A stretch of 64,000 nucleotides of DNA from Acanthornis magna (lineage: Eukaryota > Chordata > Aves > Passeriformes > Acanthizidae). This document shows, one piece after another, positions 11,701 to 23,376 of the stretch. Each line of letters begins with the position of its first letter. Position 1 is the first letter of the stretch. The stretch covers positions 14,640,001-14,704,000 of the forward strand of contig JAWUZG010000056.1 of the NCBI GenBank assembly GCA_036785705.1, read 5' to 3'. The position numbers and the translations under genes were made by a program. The notes under the pieces are model-generated. The model made no database searches. It was not told the DNA's origin and saw only the letters and a list, made by a program, of their open reading frames with translations.

Positions 11701-12570
11701 GGAATAAGGCCAGGAGAGGTTTTAAGAAGCTGTTTGTCCAAAGCACTGCTTTGAAGCAGAAGCAGATCTGAAACATCCCTTACAAAGTTTGTCCAACTCA
11801 TTCTTATAAACCTTTAATACCCAGAGAGACTGTGGAAATTGCTAATGTGCTCCAATGCCATCAGAAAGCTTTCGAACCAGAATCCTCCTCTTGCAAATTA
11901 AAGACATTCCTAATTTCTTGTCCAATTCTTAGTGGACATGAATAATTGATCCCCTTCCTCTTTATAACAACGGTTTAAATATTTGAAGTCTGTTATCATG
12001 TACCTCCTCAGTCTTCTCTTTTCTAGACTAAACAAACCAAGTTCTTTCAACCTTTCCTCATAGGTCACTTTTTCTAAACCTCTCATCATTTTGGTTGCTG
12101 TCCTGTGGACTCTCTCAGATTTGTCTATGCCTTGAAGGGAAGTCCCTATTGCTGGACTCAAAATTGCAGCCAAAATCTCACCAGAGGCTCAGGAATAGAT
12201 GCAATACTTGAAATATTATTTCATCTTGGGATGGAGCAGCATCTACTATTGACTTACAGATTGTGGTCCAACTCTAACCTTCCAATTTATTTCTGCAGCA
12301 TCTTTGAATTTCCCCCTTTTTATTGTAGCACTTTCAAGATGTCTATATTGAATCACAGGTCACTTCTGAAATTTAATAGAATCATTGTGAATTCTAATCC
12401 TGCTCCAGAAGCACTCAGCAGCTCAGTGCCACCTGCAAACTTGATAAGGGCATGCTCTATTGCACAGTCCTAGAGGTTGGTGAATATTGAACAAACCAGG
12501 CTTGAAATAAACCCTTGTAAGATCCCTAACGACATGACCACCCAGTCTGATAGCAAAGAATTGACACACT
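11701..12570 (-). mobile_element. Old degenerate CR1-like LINE, ORF2 3' portion
   Basis: This is a minus-strand remnant of a CR1-superfamily non-LTR retrotransposon, much more diverged than the other copies. The clearest part is the open stretch 12173-11910. It encodes a run containing [20 protein letters not shown] then [18 protein letters not shown], the typical C-terminal end of the CR1 reverse-transcriptase ORF. On the plus strand, conserved phrases of old sauropsid CR1 antisense sequence can be followed in order: CTTATAAACCTTTAATACCC, TGTTATCATGTACCTCCTCA, GTCTTCTCTTTTCTAGAC, and further upstream in the element CCACCTGCAAACTTGATAAG and TGAATATTGAACAAACC. Frames break repeatedly outside 11910-12173, so it is a dead copy. 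Both ends are approximate. Confidence 0.8.
11910..12173 (-). pseudogene. Fragment of CR1-like LINE ORF2 (C-terminal region)
   Basis: An 87-codon stretch is still open in the old LINE. From about residue 20 it reads as the conserved CR1 block RVHR(T)[27 protein letters not shown], then [20 protein letters not shown], the equivalent of the usual L(I).VYKYLKGG.KEDG..LF. The reverse-transcriptase catalytic motifs lie further upstream and are not preserved. The terminal CR1 block (RFRLDI.KKFF..RV) is lost downstream. The stretch has no initiation signal of its own and is certainly not an independent gene. Confidence 0.75.
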
Positions 12571-15500
12571 CAGAGGAAGGTTTTCCAGCTAAAAAGTGGT
12601 TATGCTTCTCAATGGTCTGGGCTGGGGAAGGGGCGAAACACCCAGAAACAGCAGAGAGTAAAAGATAAAACTTTGGAGCAAGGATGCTATAAGATCTTAA
12701 AAATAGTAAATTATCTTGCATCTAAATGACTATAATATGTCTTTCTTATTGTGTCTACTGCTGCGCAAGCAAAGCTTAATGTGATGCTTAGATTACTTTA
12801 ATAGCTTTTGTTAATAAGGCAGTTTTCCCTGCATTTTTTATTTCATTTTAGAGTGAAAGCAGTCCAACCAGTGCAGAGGGGATAAAATCATCTCATGGTT
12901 GTATCTCTTATGCCTTTTATGTGACTTAGATATCTGTTAAGTAGTAAATTGTGGAACATTTGTGCATGGAGCCATGGATGGAACCTCAGAGACTGAAGTG
13001 CTTTAGCCTGACCTGAGCTAGAGGAAGATGCTTCCCAAAAGGCAGGCTTCAGTTTAGCCTGGATTGCATGGCCTGTAGCAGGGAGAGCTTATTCCAGCCA
13101 GTGTTTTACAGCTCCTTGTCTCATTTTATGGGGTTTTGCTGAATGTTTAATGTTCCAGACGCTAGTTACTTAAGTCTGCAAGAGAAACAGCCTGTGGCTG
13201 CTGGTTTAGATGTCAGGAGTGAAACCTGTATGAAATGAGATGATGAGCATCACTTAAAGATGCTAACAGACTTTCAGTTGCATGATAGAAAGAGTATCTT
13301 TCCCTTTCTCCTTGAATATTCTATTCACTTAGCCCTTTTTTTCTTGTCAATATTGTGCTTAATAGAAGAGCAGCTTTTTCTACCTGACCACAGGTCTGAG
13401 AAGTCAATTTGTTTCAGTAGCTTTGATTACTTCCAGCAACCTTCCTCCTGGAAATTCACAGCATCCAATGAATTTCAGTAAAGCACATCTTGAACTGCAT
13501 TTATAGCATGCCACAATCTGATTCTGGATTTAAAGCACCAGAAGCATTTTCAGACAGGCAAAAAAACATAAAACAACAAGGGTTTGTTCATCCACTCAAA
13601 GTAGCTGATTGAGGAAGGTGTCAGATAAACATAACATCTACTGATGTTCTGCTGTCATGGAGATTGGGAATTGCCTTGAGAGACAGAAGTTCAGATGTTC
13701 ATGTCTAGTCTGGAACTCAATGAAAACTAGGTGATCAATCCCAGCCACAGGTATATCATTAATATTGGTTATATATTAAATTGTTTTTTTCTCAGACAAA
13801 TTTAGAAATCACAGATTTGTCTGGAGAAGAGAACAGGAGACACTGTCAAGATAGTTTGTCATTATTTTAATGTGACTTTAGGCAAGCAAAAGTTTCTTTT
13901 CTTTATTTTCTCTTTATTAGGGAAATTAAAGTCAGACTTTCTAAAGGAATCTGGAGTTTACAAATGAGGACTAATTGGTTAATATCCTGAAAATGTAAGC
14001 AACTCTGCAAAGAGTGATTGTAAGGAGCCTGAAAATGTTACCAAACAAACATGTTTTATCCAAGAAGAAAAAGAGGCTGAAACAGTGAACTTCCAGAGAC
14101 ATTTTCTGGGCTCCTTCTGCTTTGAGTAACATGAACACAATCTTCCTAATCCGCCGCTCCTGCTCTGACATTCCATCCTCATGCATAGCCATTGGCAAAC
14201 TTGGAACGTGCATCCGGTGCATTTTTTTGGTTGAAATGCTACATCTGGCTTAGCTGGCAAGTGTTATTATGCCTCTAGAAAGTAAGCCAAAGTGGAGGGA
14301 AAAAAAAAAAAAAAAAAAAAAAAAGGAATCTTAACTACATGCAGGAAAAGATTACTGAAATATACTGTCCTCTTTGTTTCCTGGAAAACTGAAACTCCAT
14401 TTACGGCCTCTGACCTTTGGAAAGATGGCCCCAGAAGAAAACCAGCTACCTAAGAGTTAATGTATGCAGTGTACTGTAAGTATTTCATTAATTTGCTTAT
14501 TAAAAACATGAAAAGCTTTTGCCTCCTTGACACCCAAACAAAAGGCAAGCAATTGGGGGACTTTTGACCCGAGCTTATCAGATGACTGGTGTAATGCTGT
14601 CAAACCTTCCCCACTGCATGCAAGTAGGGTCACATTTTAGAGGTGTTTATGACATCCTAAGGTTCATAACGCCTATCTTTGTCAACACGAGAATGATGCA
14701 GGTCAACTGGACGGGTTAATGAGGCTGAGCACGTAAGGAAAAACATACAAGAGAGATGAATGTCTAAATTAAAAATCGCGATCTAAATAACCTGCAATGC
14801 AAACATGTTTCTACCAAAAGATAGAAATATCACAAGTTGTTTATACTTATCATAAACTTTGGTGCCCAGTGGTATAAGTAGGCTTAGGAGCTGGCGATTT
14901 TCAGTTGTAAGGCAATATTAGACAGCTTTGAAAACCCAAGGACAAAAATGTGATAAACTTATTATAGTTCTCGCAATATCTTTTCATCCTTTTTGAGAGC
15001 GGGAATGTATATCATCTTCTTAAATATCTCCATAAAAAGCAATTTCAATAAAAATAAGGGGAAAAAATTGCCCAAATGGTTTCACAGTGCAGCATGATCT
15101 TTGGGGGGAAAAAAAACCTAGGTTGATCTTAAATTTTGCAACAAAAGAAACGGGCACAAGCTCAGATCATTTAAAATTCATTTAAGAATATTTGCACCAG
15201 ATCCAAGGAAAAGAGAAGTGAAAAACAACACAGAAAACATTTGTAAAATCTGGAATACTTTCAAGATGTCATAGGCTACATCTACTTTCTCAAGGCAGCT
15301 GTGGCCACAGGAGAAGATCAATAGATTGGAGCAGTTGGAGCTGAGGGTTCTTTATCTGCACTGTGGGGGAGACAGAGACAGGATTGCTTTAAACTTGATT
15401 TAGCCCAAATCCCCAAACTGAAATATCCCAGAGTGTGATTCCAAGCTTTCAGGAGGTCTAGTCATTGGTTTGGGCTCTTATTCCTGTAATAGGAGTTGGA

Positions 15501-18137
15501 GAACATTTGGCACATGCCTGGATCAAAGCCTCCAGTTCAGTTTCCTCCAAACAGAATCCAGATTATGTGCTGCAAAACCACTCTGGGAAGTGAACTACTG
15601 CACAGTAAATGGGACAGTCTGGGGGATGTGCTTCAAAACAGCATCACTGCTCTGAATCACGGCACTGATGTGGATGCAGTCATAAAAGCCTCCCAAAAGG
15701 CAATTTAAAAACAAGCATCCCAGAGGAGACATTACTGGCAATTCCTCATTCAGTGATAAGCCTGTTTTTCAGGATGGAGAATTTTTCTCTAATAGCTTGA
15801 TCCTCTGAATGCACATATTCTAAACCACTGGACAACGCGTCGTTAGGATCTAGGCTAAGTGAAGCATCTAAAGTCGTTTGACATTCCAAATTTCAGTCCA
15901 CTGGTTGGTTTTTTTTCTTTCCTCCCAGTAAGCATCAGATAAAATGTACAGGGAATAACAATATTCTTTGTGCAAACATTTTAGGGATTTTCTATATATT
16001 AAACACGGAAGTGTTACACATGATAATACAGCAGAATGGCATCCCAACATTTTCTCTGCTGGGAAAACGTAATGGAATAGGTGTACACAGGGAGTTTTCC
16101 ATTCTTCTACATCAATGCTTCTGAACATTAATGAGAAGACCCCTGATTTTAAACTCCTAACAGCAGCAATATTTTGTTCAACCCAAATATGTCTTCAACC
16201 CATTTTGGCTGAGGAGTGAAGCTTTTCTGGGAGCCTAAGTAAAGGGTTTAAGTCAGGAGAAAAGTAACGTGAAAAGCAAGATGTTGTGATAATATGATAA
16301 AACCAAGACATGTATTCTTGTTATTTTTTTTTACCTTAGAAAACACCAGTGCTTTAAGACAATTGAAAATTCAGAGAGATTATTTTAGTCCCAGGTTCAA
16401 TGGTGGTTGCTTGGTTGATGATTTTTTTTTTCCTCAAGATAAAGCTATTATTATGATGGTATTATTATAATGATTGTCTTAAAAGCTTTCTTATTCCCAC
16501 CTAGCACTTTCACAAATTCCTTCCCTCTCCCCCTCCCCAGCATTAGGGCTTCTTGGAATTTTTAGTATTATTTCAATTATTTGTAAGAAAAACACAATGT
16601 CATTGCATTTAAGTTTTCCCTCACAGAGATTTTGGGCTGCAAGCATTGCTTAGCTGAAGAAATGCCAAAAATAAAAAGAGTACATTTAAAAAAAATAATA
16701 ATGATAACTTCGAGTTAGTCTGATCGTATGTGTGGGAACTATTTTTCAACATCTTTTTGATGGTGTCTGCGTGATATCTTCTGAGATGACAACAGATCCA
16801 CAGGGAGGGAAATTTAGCTTTGCATTTAGGATTAGCACACACATCTCTGCCTAAATTTAGAAATTCTACAGATAGACCTGCACAGGACAGTGCAGAAAAC
16901 CCCCAAAAAAGGAGGAAGACTCCCCCTGCTTTAGCTTCTCCAGCAGCTCCCCAAACCCATCTGAGGAGTTAAAAGATGGAAATGTGTCATGTTGGACCCG
17001 CATCAAATCAAGAGCTGGATTTGATGTTCCTGTGGGTGCCTTTCAAGTCAGGATATTCCGTGATACTTTGGATTTAGAAGGACTAAAATTAAGTTTTCAT
17101 TTTGTCACCCTTACCTGGCTCTTCCATCCCCTGCCTTGATATTCATCATAAGCCTCTCTAGACCTGCATTTTCTTGGCAATTAGCAGCATCCCAATGATA
17201 TCTTTGGGATCACAGTTAATGACTCAGATGGATCTTCACACTCCAAACAAATTGGTATCAATATGCTGTACTTCAATGGCATGTTAACAACTTTTTCTAG
17301 TCAGGAAACAGGGCCAAACAGGTATCCATACAGATAAAATTACGTATTCGTGCCTATATTTATTAATTTTTGTCTTGATTACTGAAAATTTTTCTATTTG
17401 ACTCAAATTTTCTTTTTTTAATTTCTCTTTTGCAAAAAGAAAGCTCAAATAAGTGATTTTTACTTGTGCCCTTCCATGAATTTTGCATGTGCAATTGGAC
17501 ATTTTCAGCGTAAAACCTAAATTATATCAACCAAAGCTGAGCATCACAAAGTGAGATTAATACAGACCAGTGGAAAGTTATGGAAATTCACAGAGTTAAT
17601 GGTGAAAGAGACCATATGTCCTCTGACACCTTGACTTGATGGAATGCCTCTCCATAAATGCTTCCTTAATGCATCCCGTTGTGCCTAGGTGTGGGATGAC
17701 GTATGGACTGCCTCCGTCCTTTCATGAGCTTTCATCCCTTTCATTTACAAGCCTTGTGTTCTTATAATGAAGATTTTTCTGTTAACCAGAATATTAGAAG
17801 AGGGCAATTAGGGCTAATTGTTCAAAACCTTGGTTAGATGCACGTGCAAGCCTATGGGTAATATTTGGATACTGGCAACTTTGGGAATGGGTTTTTTTCA
17901 GGGGTCTCTATAAATCAAAATATAACTTTTGTCCTTTCCCTTTTCTTAACACCAAGGTTCAGAGCAATTGCAAAGGTGATTACTACTCTACAACCACTTT
18001 TAAGCACTCTGATATGTTCCAATAACAAGAGTCGTGCATTTCTTTATCAGGACAAAAGAATTCCTAGCAGAATTATTTTTATTGTTACAATCACTCCCAG
18101 CCAGTTCCACATCCATAACAGTAGGGCCTAAATAGAG
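12571..18137. other. Non-coding DNA with poly-A tract, no gene seen
   Basis: The only clear repeat is an A25 tract at 14300-14324. The part at about 14390-14760 (TTACGGCCTCTGACC, GACCCGAGCTTATCAGATGA, CATAACGCC, CAACACGAG, GGACGGGTTAATGAGG) retains several CpGs and homeodomain-type TAAT strings, so it may be a conserved regulatory element. That cannot be judged here. Open frames are short and unremarkable. Confidence 0.5.
14300..14324. repeat. A25 homopolymer
   Basis: This is a pure run of 25 adenines. The upstream sequence is not recognisable as CR1 or as a retrocopied gene, so I do not interpret it as a retroposon tail. Confidence 0.95.
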
Positions 18138-18165
18138 CAGCAACACCCAGGAAGACATGGTCCCT

Positions 18166-18336
18166 GCCTCAAAATGTTTATGATCTAATTTAAGACAAGA
18201 CACAACAAGTGAGTATAACAAATGTTCAACACAGATTCCAAATGTAAACATACGGTAGATAGGAAAATGGCCATAAATTCCTCTATCAAAGATAACACCT
18301 CTCAAAGTCTCTCACACAGACTCTGTAACATGAAAC
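18166..18336. repeat. Diverged duplicated segment, copy A
   Basis: This copy aligns in the same orientation with 19189-19349. Shared landmarks in order are GCCTCAAAAT, AACAAGTGAGTAT (AACAGGTAATAT in copy B), AAATGTAAACATA, CATAAATTCCTCTATCAAAG (TGTAAATTTATCTCCTGAAG in B), ATAACACCTCTCAAAGTC (ATAACGCCTCTCAAAGTC in B), CAGACT and TGAAAC/TAAAAC. The stretch before and inside it (TGGTCCCTGCCTCAAAATG, GATCTAATTTAAGACAAGAC) resembles a phrase found in old sauropsid interspersed repeats. It is therefore either two copies of one ancient repeat or an old local duplication. Confidence 0.65.
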
Positions 18337-19188
18337 ATGTCAAGCGAAACAAGTAGGGAGGGGATTGCACATGTCGGTGCTGCTGCTGAAGATTCAAGTG
18401 AAAAGTAATGCAAACTTAAAACTTTTTTTGTGTCATTTAAGAAATACATTCAGCCCTAGGAAAATAACATACCCACATGGTTGTGATTCAAACAGTTGGG
18501 ATTTTTCTAGTGTGGACACTCCTATAGAAACATTTTCTAGCTGATACTAAAACAATAAATAGAAAAATGTGTGTGTTTGCGGCTGCTCTTTGGTTTTATG
18601 TTATCTAACATAGGAAAGACATCTGGAGTGTTGGGTTTATGGTTTGTTTATTGCTTTATTGTTTTGTTTAAGAAGGTAATCTTGTCTCCTTTGGCTCTGG
18701 TAGTGACTATGAGCACATCAGACTGTGATCCTGTGAGCAATGTAGTGGAGCTGGGTGTATGTGGCATCCAGGGAGGGACAACCCTGAACTTGCCCATCTT
18801 CAGAGCTTCTTTGGGGCCGTGCTCCGAGTGAGAACCACAGGCAATTCCAAGAGCAAGCAGTTAAGCTCTCTCCAGCCACCCTCATGCCAAGATTCAGCAC
18901 CTAATGCATTCAGAAAGTCAGTCCACCACCAGATCCCTATTCCAGCCAGGGCCTCTGAAAATGAACATGACACAGCTTACCAACACTTTGAGCTATACCT
19001 GAGTTAAAAAAAAAAAAAAACTCAAAGGTCGCATCCTAAACTGGCATAAGTAAACAAGAAGGTGCAACATTTTGCTCCAGCAGATTACTTGGGCTGTGTG
19101 CTTCTGTTTGAGTCACCTTTGCAGGTCTTGGTTGTTCTGTGACCGTGCTTCCTTCTCTCCCTTCCTCTTGTCTAGGGAACAATCATAA
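18337..19188. other. Spacer between duplicated segments, no gene seen
   Basis: This holds an A15 run at 19006-19020 and otherwise ordinary non-coding sequence. Short open frames on both strands show no recognisable domain. Confidence 0.55.
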
Positions 19189-19349
19189 GCCTCAAAATCA
19201 ATAATTACAGAGTCAGCTTTACCAACAGGTAATATTCAGACTCACAGGTTCAAAATGTAAACATAATACAGGAAGCAAAGCAGCTGTAAATTTATCTCCT
19301 GAAGATAACGCCTCTCAAAGTCCCCTTTGCAGACTTAATAAAATAAAAC
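19189..19349. repeat. Diverged duplicated segment, copy B
   Basis: This is the partner of the segment at 18166-18336, about 1.02 kb downstream in direct orientation. It shares AAAATGTAAACATA, GATAACGCCTCTCAAAGTC and the CAGACT...AAAAC end. Roughly 60-65% of positions appear alike by eye, with several small indels. No open frame runs through either copy. Confidence 0.65.
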
Positions 19350-20057
19350 AGACTGAGCACCAAAGGGACTGCGTAGCAGTCTAAGGAGCAGGCTGGAATT
19401 GTCCAGGCTGCCTGGGTTAGCTCTGCCAACCAGCAGGTTTTCCTTGGACCTTCCCACTCCCAAATTACCCCACGTGAGCCCCACGACGTTTTCAGTGAGA
19501 GCTCCCTTAGCTGAGCCCCAAGGTCCATGGTCTTTGTTGGGCTGGATATTGAGATTACAGATTCTGTGGCTTTTTTACTGCAGGGATTATTTCTGTTCTT
19601 GGCTAGGAGTAAATTCCCCCTCTGCTGTTCCCAGGCTCTCTGCTGTGAGGCAATTCTCTGCTCAGCTTCCCTCACCTGCCTCTAGCAGCCTCCGCCACTC
19701 TGTGTTTCATATATAGATATAAAACCCCACTGTGCAAAATACTCTATTCACCCAGGCACTTGCATGCTATTTGTTATTGATAAATATCAATATTATCATC
19801 ATTAGCAGAGCAGAAAAATTACTATTATTATCTACTTAACTGGCTGCACATACAAAGGGATTTGGTTTGTTGATTTGGGTTTGTTTTGTTGTTGTTTTTT
19901 TCTGGTTTTAAACTCTATTATGAAAAGACTGTGAAGGAAATAAGGAAAGAAAGGAGCACTCTACCATATGAAAAACTACATTCAGCATCTACAAACAAAT
20001 TAAAATCACATATGGAAAAAGTAGCTTCCACAAGAGAGAATTAATGAACATGCACAG
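19350..20057. other. Non-coding DNA, no gene seen
   Basis: An open frame of 127 codons on the minus strand (19292-19675) partly overlaps duplicated copy B and has no recognisable domain. The remainder is AT-rich, with a T/G-rich stretch near 19860-19910. Confidence 0.55.
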
Positions 20058-20120
20058 TGGCCCAAGTTCTGCCCTTAGGTGAAGTCAATGAAAAAAAGTA
20101 AGTGCATATTTTTGGCCCAT
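20058..20120. repeat. Possible ancient palindromic repeat remnant
   Basis: GGCCCAAGTTCTGCCCTTAG then GTGAAGTCAATG, ending with TTTTTGGCCCAT, resembles another common sauropsid palindromic repeat (GGCCCAAATTCTGCCCTCAG, an AAGTCAATGG centre, and GGGCC at the other end). The second arm is badly decayed. Confidence 0.35.
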
Positions 20121-20374
20121 TATGTCTTTTCTTACAATGTTTTCTTAATATAAATCCAAATCTAGGGACCTGATCAACTCAGAAGTTTCTCAAGTTTCCT
20201 CTTGAGCAATATGAAATCTCATGGAAAATGATTTCTAATATCGCAGAAAACAGAACACGTTCAGTACAACTGGGAACACACTTATTTCACACAAATGAAA
20301 GAAATAATCCCGCTCATTCTAATTGGAGAATATTTTTCTGGGGCAGTGATTTTGTCAGCTGTAAAAATGATTAA

Positions 20375-20475
20375 TGCTGCAATTCAGCAGGATACTTAAG
20401 CACATGTTCAGTCAATTCCTATTCAGCAAAGCATTTAAGTACTTAACTTTACGCACATGCTCAGGAATTTCAGTG
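20375..20475. mobile_element. Ancient palindromic MITE-like element, second copy
   Basis: Two arm-like modules belong to the same family as the element at 9204-9282. The first is AATTCAGCAGGATACTTAAG followed by CACATG. The second is CTATTCAGCAAAGCATTTAA followed by GTACTTAACTTTACGCACATG. The diagnostic words ATTCAGCAAAGCA, ACTTAAGCACATG and CTTAACTTTA are all present. The central spacer is short and decayed. No coding potential. Confidence 0.6.
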
Positions 20476-21220
20476 TGTGCTCACGGGCCGGATACGGGCG
20501 TGTGGAGCATCAAATGACACAGTGGCATTGAGGAGGTTTCCAGCCACTGCCCAGCAGACGTGGAGTCCAACACACTGACCTTCCTCTTGCCACGGGCTGC
20601 TCTCAATGCTCTATTAAATAAGTTTTGACTAGGAAATGGAGCCTAAGGCAATATTTTTGTTATAAACCTGATACATGGCATTTTCACCGCCAGTGGCCAC
20701 AGACACAGCCCTGTCCCTTTGCTCAGGGAATATTTTCACACTGAGCCATGCTCTGCTCCAACGTGGGTGGAGAGGTGACCACACTGAACCCTCCCGGGGA
20801 GGCTCAGCTCCCCACTTGCACAATCCCATCTCCTCTCCATACCCACTGCCGAGGTGGGAACAGCTCTGGTTGGAGTCCCGGCAGGCAGGATGAGAGCTGG
20901 GAGAGGCTGGGGAGCAGAGCAGGTCACACACGCGGCAAGCGCAGGCACGAGGAAATGTGTTTCTCTCACTCGGGGACAAGTGCAGACACATGCCTGTGGC
21001 TGCAGTGACAATGTGATGTAAAACAGCAGGATTTGTGCATGCCCTATGGAAAACCAGTGTTTGAGGAGAGCGCAGGGGGCAGGGAGAGCAGTGGAGAGGT
21101 TTCTGTCGCTGGAGGAGAGGAATATCCCCACTGGTGGTGAAGAAGAGTGGGGGCAGAATGAACTGGAGAAGGATGGCCAAGTATATCATTAGGCAAAAGC
21201 CCTCTGAACCATCCATAGAA
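20476..21220. other. GC-rich non-coding patch with overlapping open frames
   Basis: This GC-richer interval contains the longest open frame of the window: minus strand 21216-20629, 195 codons, with a hydrophobic start (LMIYLAILLQFILPPLFF). Several other frames are open across the same bases on both strands. That is the expected effect of high GC and few stops. I see no conserved domain, the residue use is Ser/Pro/Leu/Cys-rich and irregular, and neither end has a convincing start or splice context. It could be an exon-bearing or regulatory patch, but I would not annotate a gene. Confidence 0.45.
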
Positions 21221-23320
21221 GGCTTGAGCCAGGACAGATCTGCTCTTTGCCAAGCAGTTTGGTGGCAGTTACCATCTTATCCAGATGTTCAGATGATCAT
21301 AACTTTCCCACATCTAACCAGATGGATCCAAATGTTTCGTTGTATTTTTTTCCCCAGTTCCCTTAAACATGGGGGTTCAAAAACAGGTGTCCCTGGTGTG
21401 AAAAAGTCTTCGACCTTCAACTAAAAATCAGCCAATACAGAGAGGGCATCTCTGCATAAGGGAAAAAGAAGTCTTTTTTAAAAGATAAGTACTTTTTGTA
21501 AAAGCATGAGAGAAAAGTACACGTGTGTTACCACTGACCGCCATAAAAACTTTAGCATGGGAAATCTGGAATCAGATGATGCTTTGTTACAGGGCGGGGG
21601 TTATTTTTCCCCTGTTGTTCAGACATCTGTTGAAATCAGAGCTGGATAAATACTTTCAATTAAAGTTATACAGTCTAAGCATTTCACGACATCTCTATGA
21701 ATTTTTGAGGAGCAGTAATTCCAAACAGTACCCAGTTTTTTCTTATATTCTGCGAATCTGCGCGTATAGAATTGGAAACCATCTAACATCTTTAAACGTG
21801 TATGAAAACAGGGCTTTGATGGTGTCTCTACACACTTCTCTGAGCAGAATTTGTAGAAATCTGTAAACATACAAATATATGTCAAGTTAGCAATCAATAA
21901 GCTGCTAGAAGATCTGGAGGCAAATTTCTTGCTATTGAAACCACAATGCTTTAGTGAATGTAAAACAGCACTTCTCTCACATGATGAACTTAGAGTAGCC
22001 CACAGCTCCCAAAAAAATTCTTTTGATTTATAACACAATTCAGTTTGAGCTTTTTAATGGAAACAAGAAAAATAGCACCTTTAAGCAACCCACAGAAAAT
22101 GCAGCATGAAATTTAGTGCAGAGGACTTTTGGCATGAAAAGCTGAGCTACATATTCAGGATGGGTGGCCCAAATACAGATGCACATAGAAATATTTGTCT
22201 TTGACATGCCTGATGGAACACCAGGAATGAACTATTTCCCAGTACCTGAGGAAAAAAAAAATATGCAAAGGGCCTGGTTTAAAGGGAGCAGCTACAGATT
22301 AATAAAGATAAATGTGTCATTATGATGGAAACTTTATGAAGTACCAAAATTCTACCCTATAAATGGTGTCTCATCTAAACCATGGAGCAGCTCCATTTAC
22401 TCTTCCTTCCCCCAACACTGAAAATAAAAATATTATTTCACAGAGGACAAAAGGGCCATAGCAATATTTTTAGTTCTGGTCAAACTTTGCAAATAACTTC
22501 AGGAGATATTTTTAATTTCACTTGCAAAAAAACATCTTTCAACAAGTTATTTAGAAATCTTATATCATCAAGAAATATATCTAAAAATCTATCATGATGA
22601 TAATCATATAAATCAGAAAACATTTTAAATGTGTGAAATCAGTCTCTCTAAGGCAGTTTTTAATCCTTTCGCCAAAGAAAAAACCATAATTTGGCACAAA
22701 AAGAATCCTAAACATTTGTTAAACTCAATCATTAATCAGAAAAAAAAATTACAGTTTTATTAAACAGAGTAAAAATAAATAAAACAGGAAAAAATAGACA
22801 GCCTGAGGTATTTCAGATGGGATGGGATGGTCAGGGAAGCAACAAAGTACAAGATCTTGGATAAGAGAAAGCAGGACACAGTAAATGAGGAGAGAGATGG
22901 GAAGAAGGTGTGCAGGACAAGAGTGGAGGAGATGGAGTATGATTTCCTACAGGGGATATGGAAAATAGCACAACAGAACTTCTTTGTTTCAATTTTATTT
23001 TAAAACCACCATCCTGTCTGGGTCACAAGTTAGCACACCCTTACAACTCAAACTGGCTCTACAAGTTTTTCACTCCTTTAGACGGTGCTGCTGTGTTGTA
23101 CTTTAAAACCTGTTTTTCCTGTGGTCGACAAAAAGTCAATGAAAAAAGAACAATACAACTTCAAGTGCATTTTTGGCCTGCAGTTGATAACATTGCTTGA
23201 ATATATTTGCACAAAATTATTTCGGGTATACACGTCTAGGGTCACACTCAGATTCAAGTTAGTGATGAGAAACTGCATCATTTAGAGACCTACAAGCAAT
23301 AGTCCAGCTGTTTCCTTTTT
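21221..23320. other. Non-coding AT-rich DNA, no gene seen
   Basis: A minus-strand frame of 139 codons at 22038-21619 stays open despite AT-rich composition. It has no recognisable motif and no second conserved frame. Nothing else stands out. Confidence 0.5.
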
Positions 23321-23321
23321 A

Positions 23322-23326
23322 AATTA

Positions 23327-23366
<40 letters not shown>

Positions 23367-23376
23367 CATCATCATC
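23322..23376. repeat. Graded (ATT)n-(ATTATC)n-(ATC)n microsatellite
   Basis: The tract begins as pure ATT triplets, passes through alternating ATT-ATC units, and ends as pure ATC triplets. This order suggests an ATT repeat in which a T-to-C change spread by slippage from the right-hand end. Confidence 0.95.

Noticed and set aside
14240..14324. A25 run read as the tail of a retroposed gene
   Set aside because: The sequence before it matches no gene or LINE that I recognise, and no target-site duplication was evident.
14390..14490. Strong donor-like ACT|GTAAGTATTTC at about 14479
   Set aside because: No convincing splice acceptor lies at exon-like distance upstream, and the intervening frames are closed.
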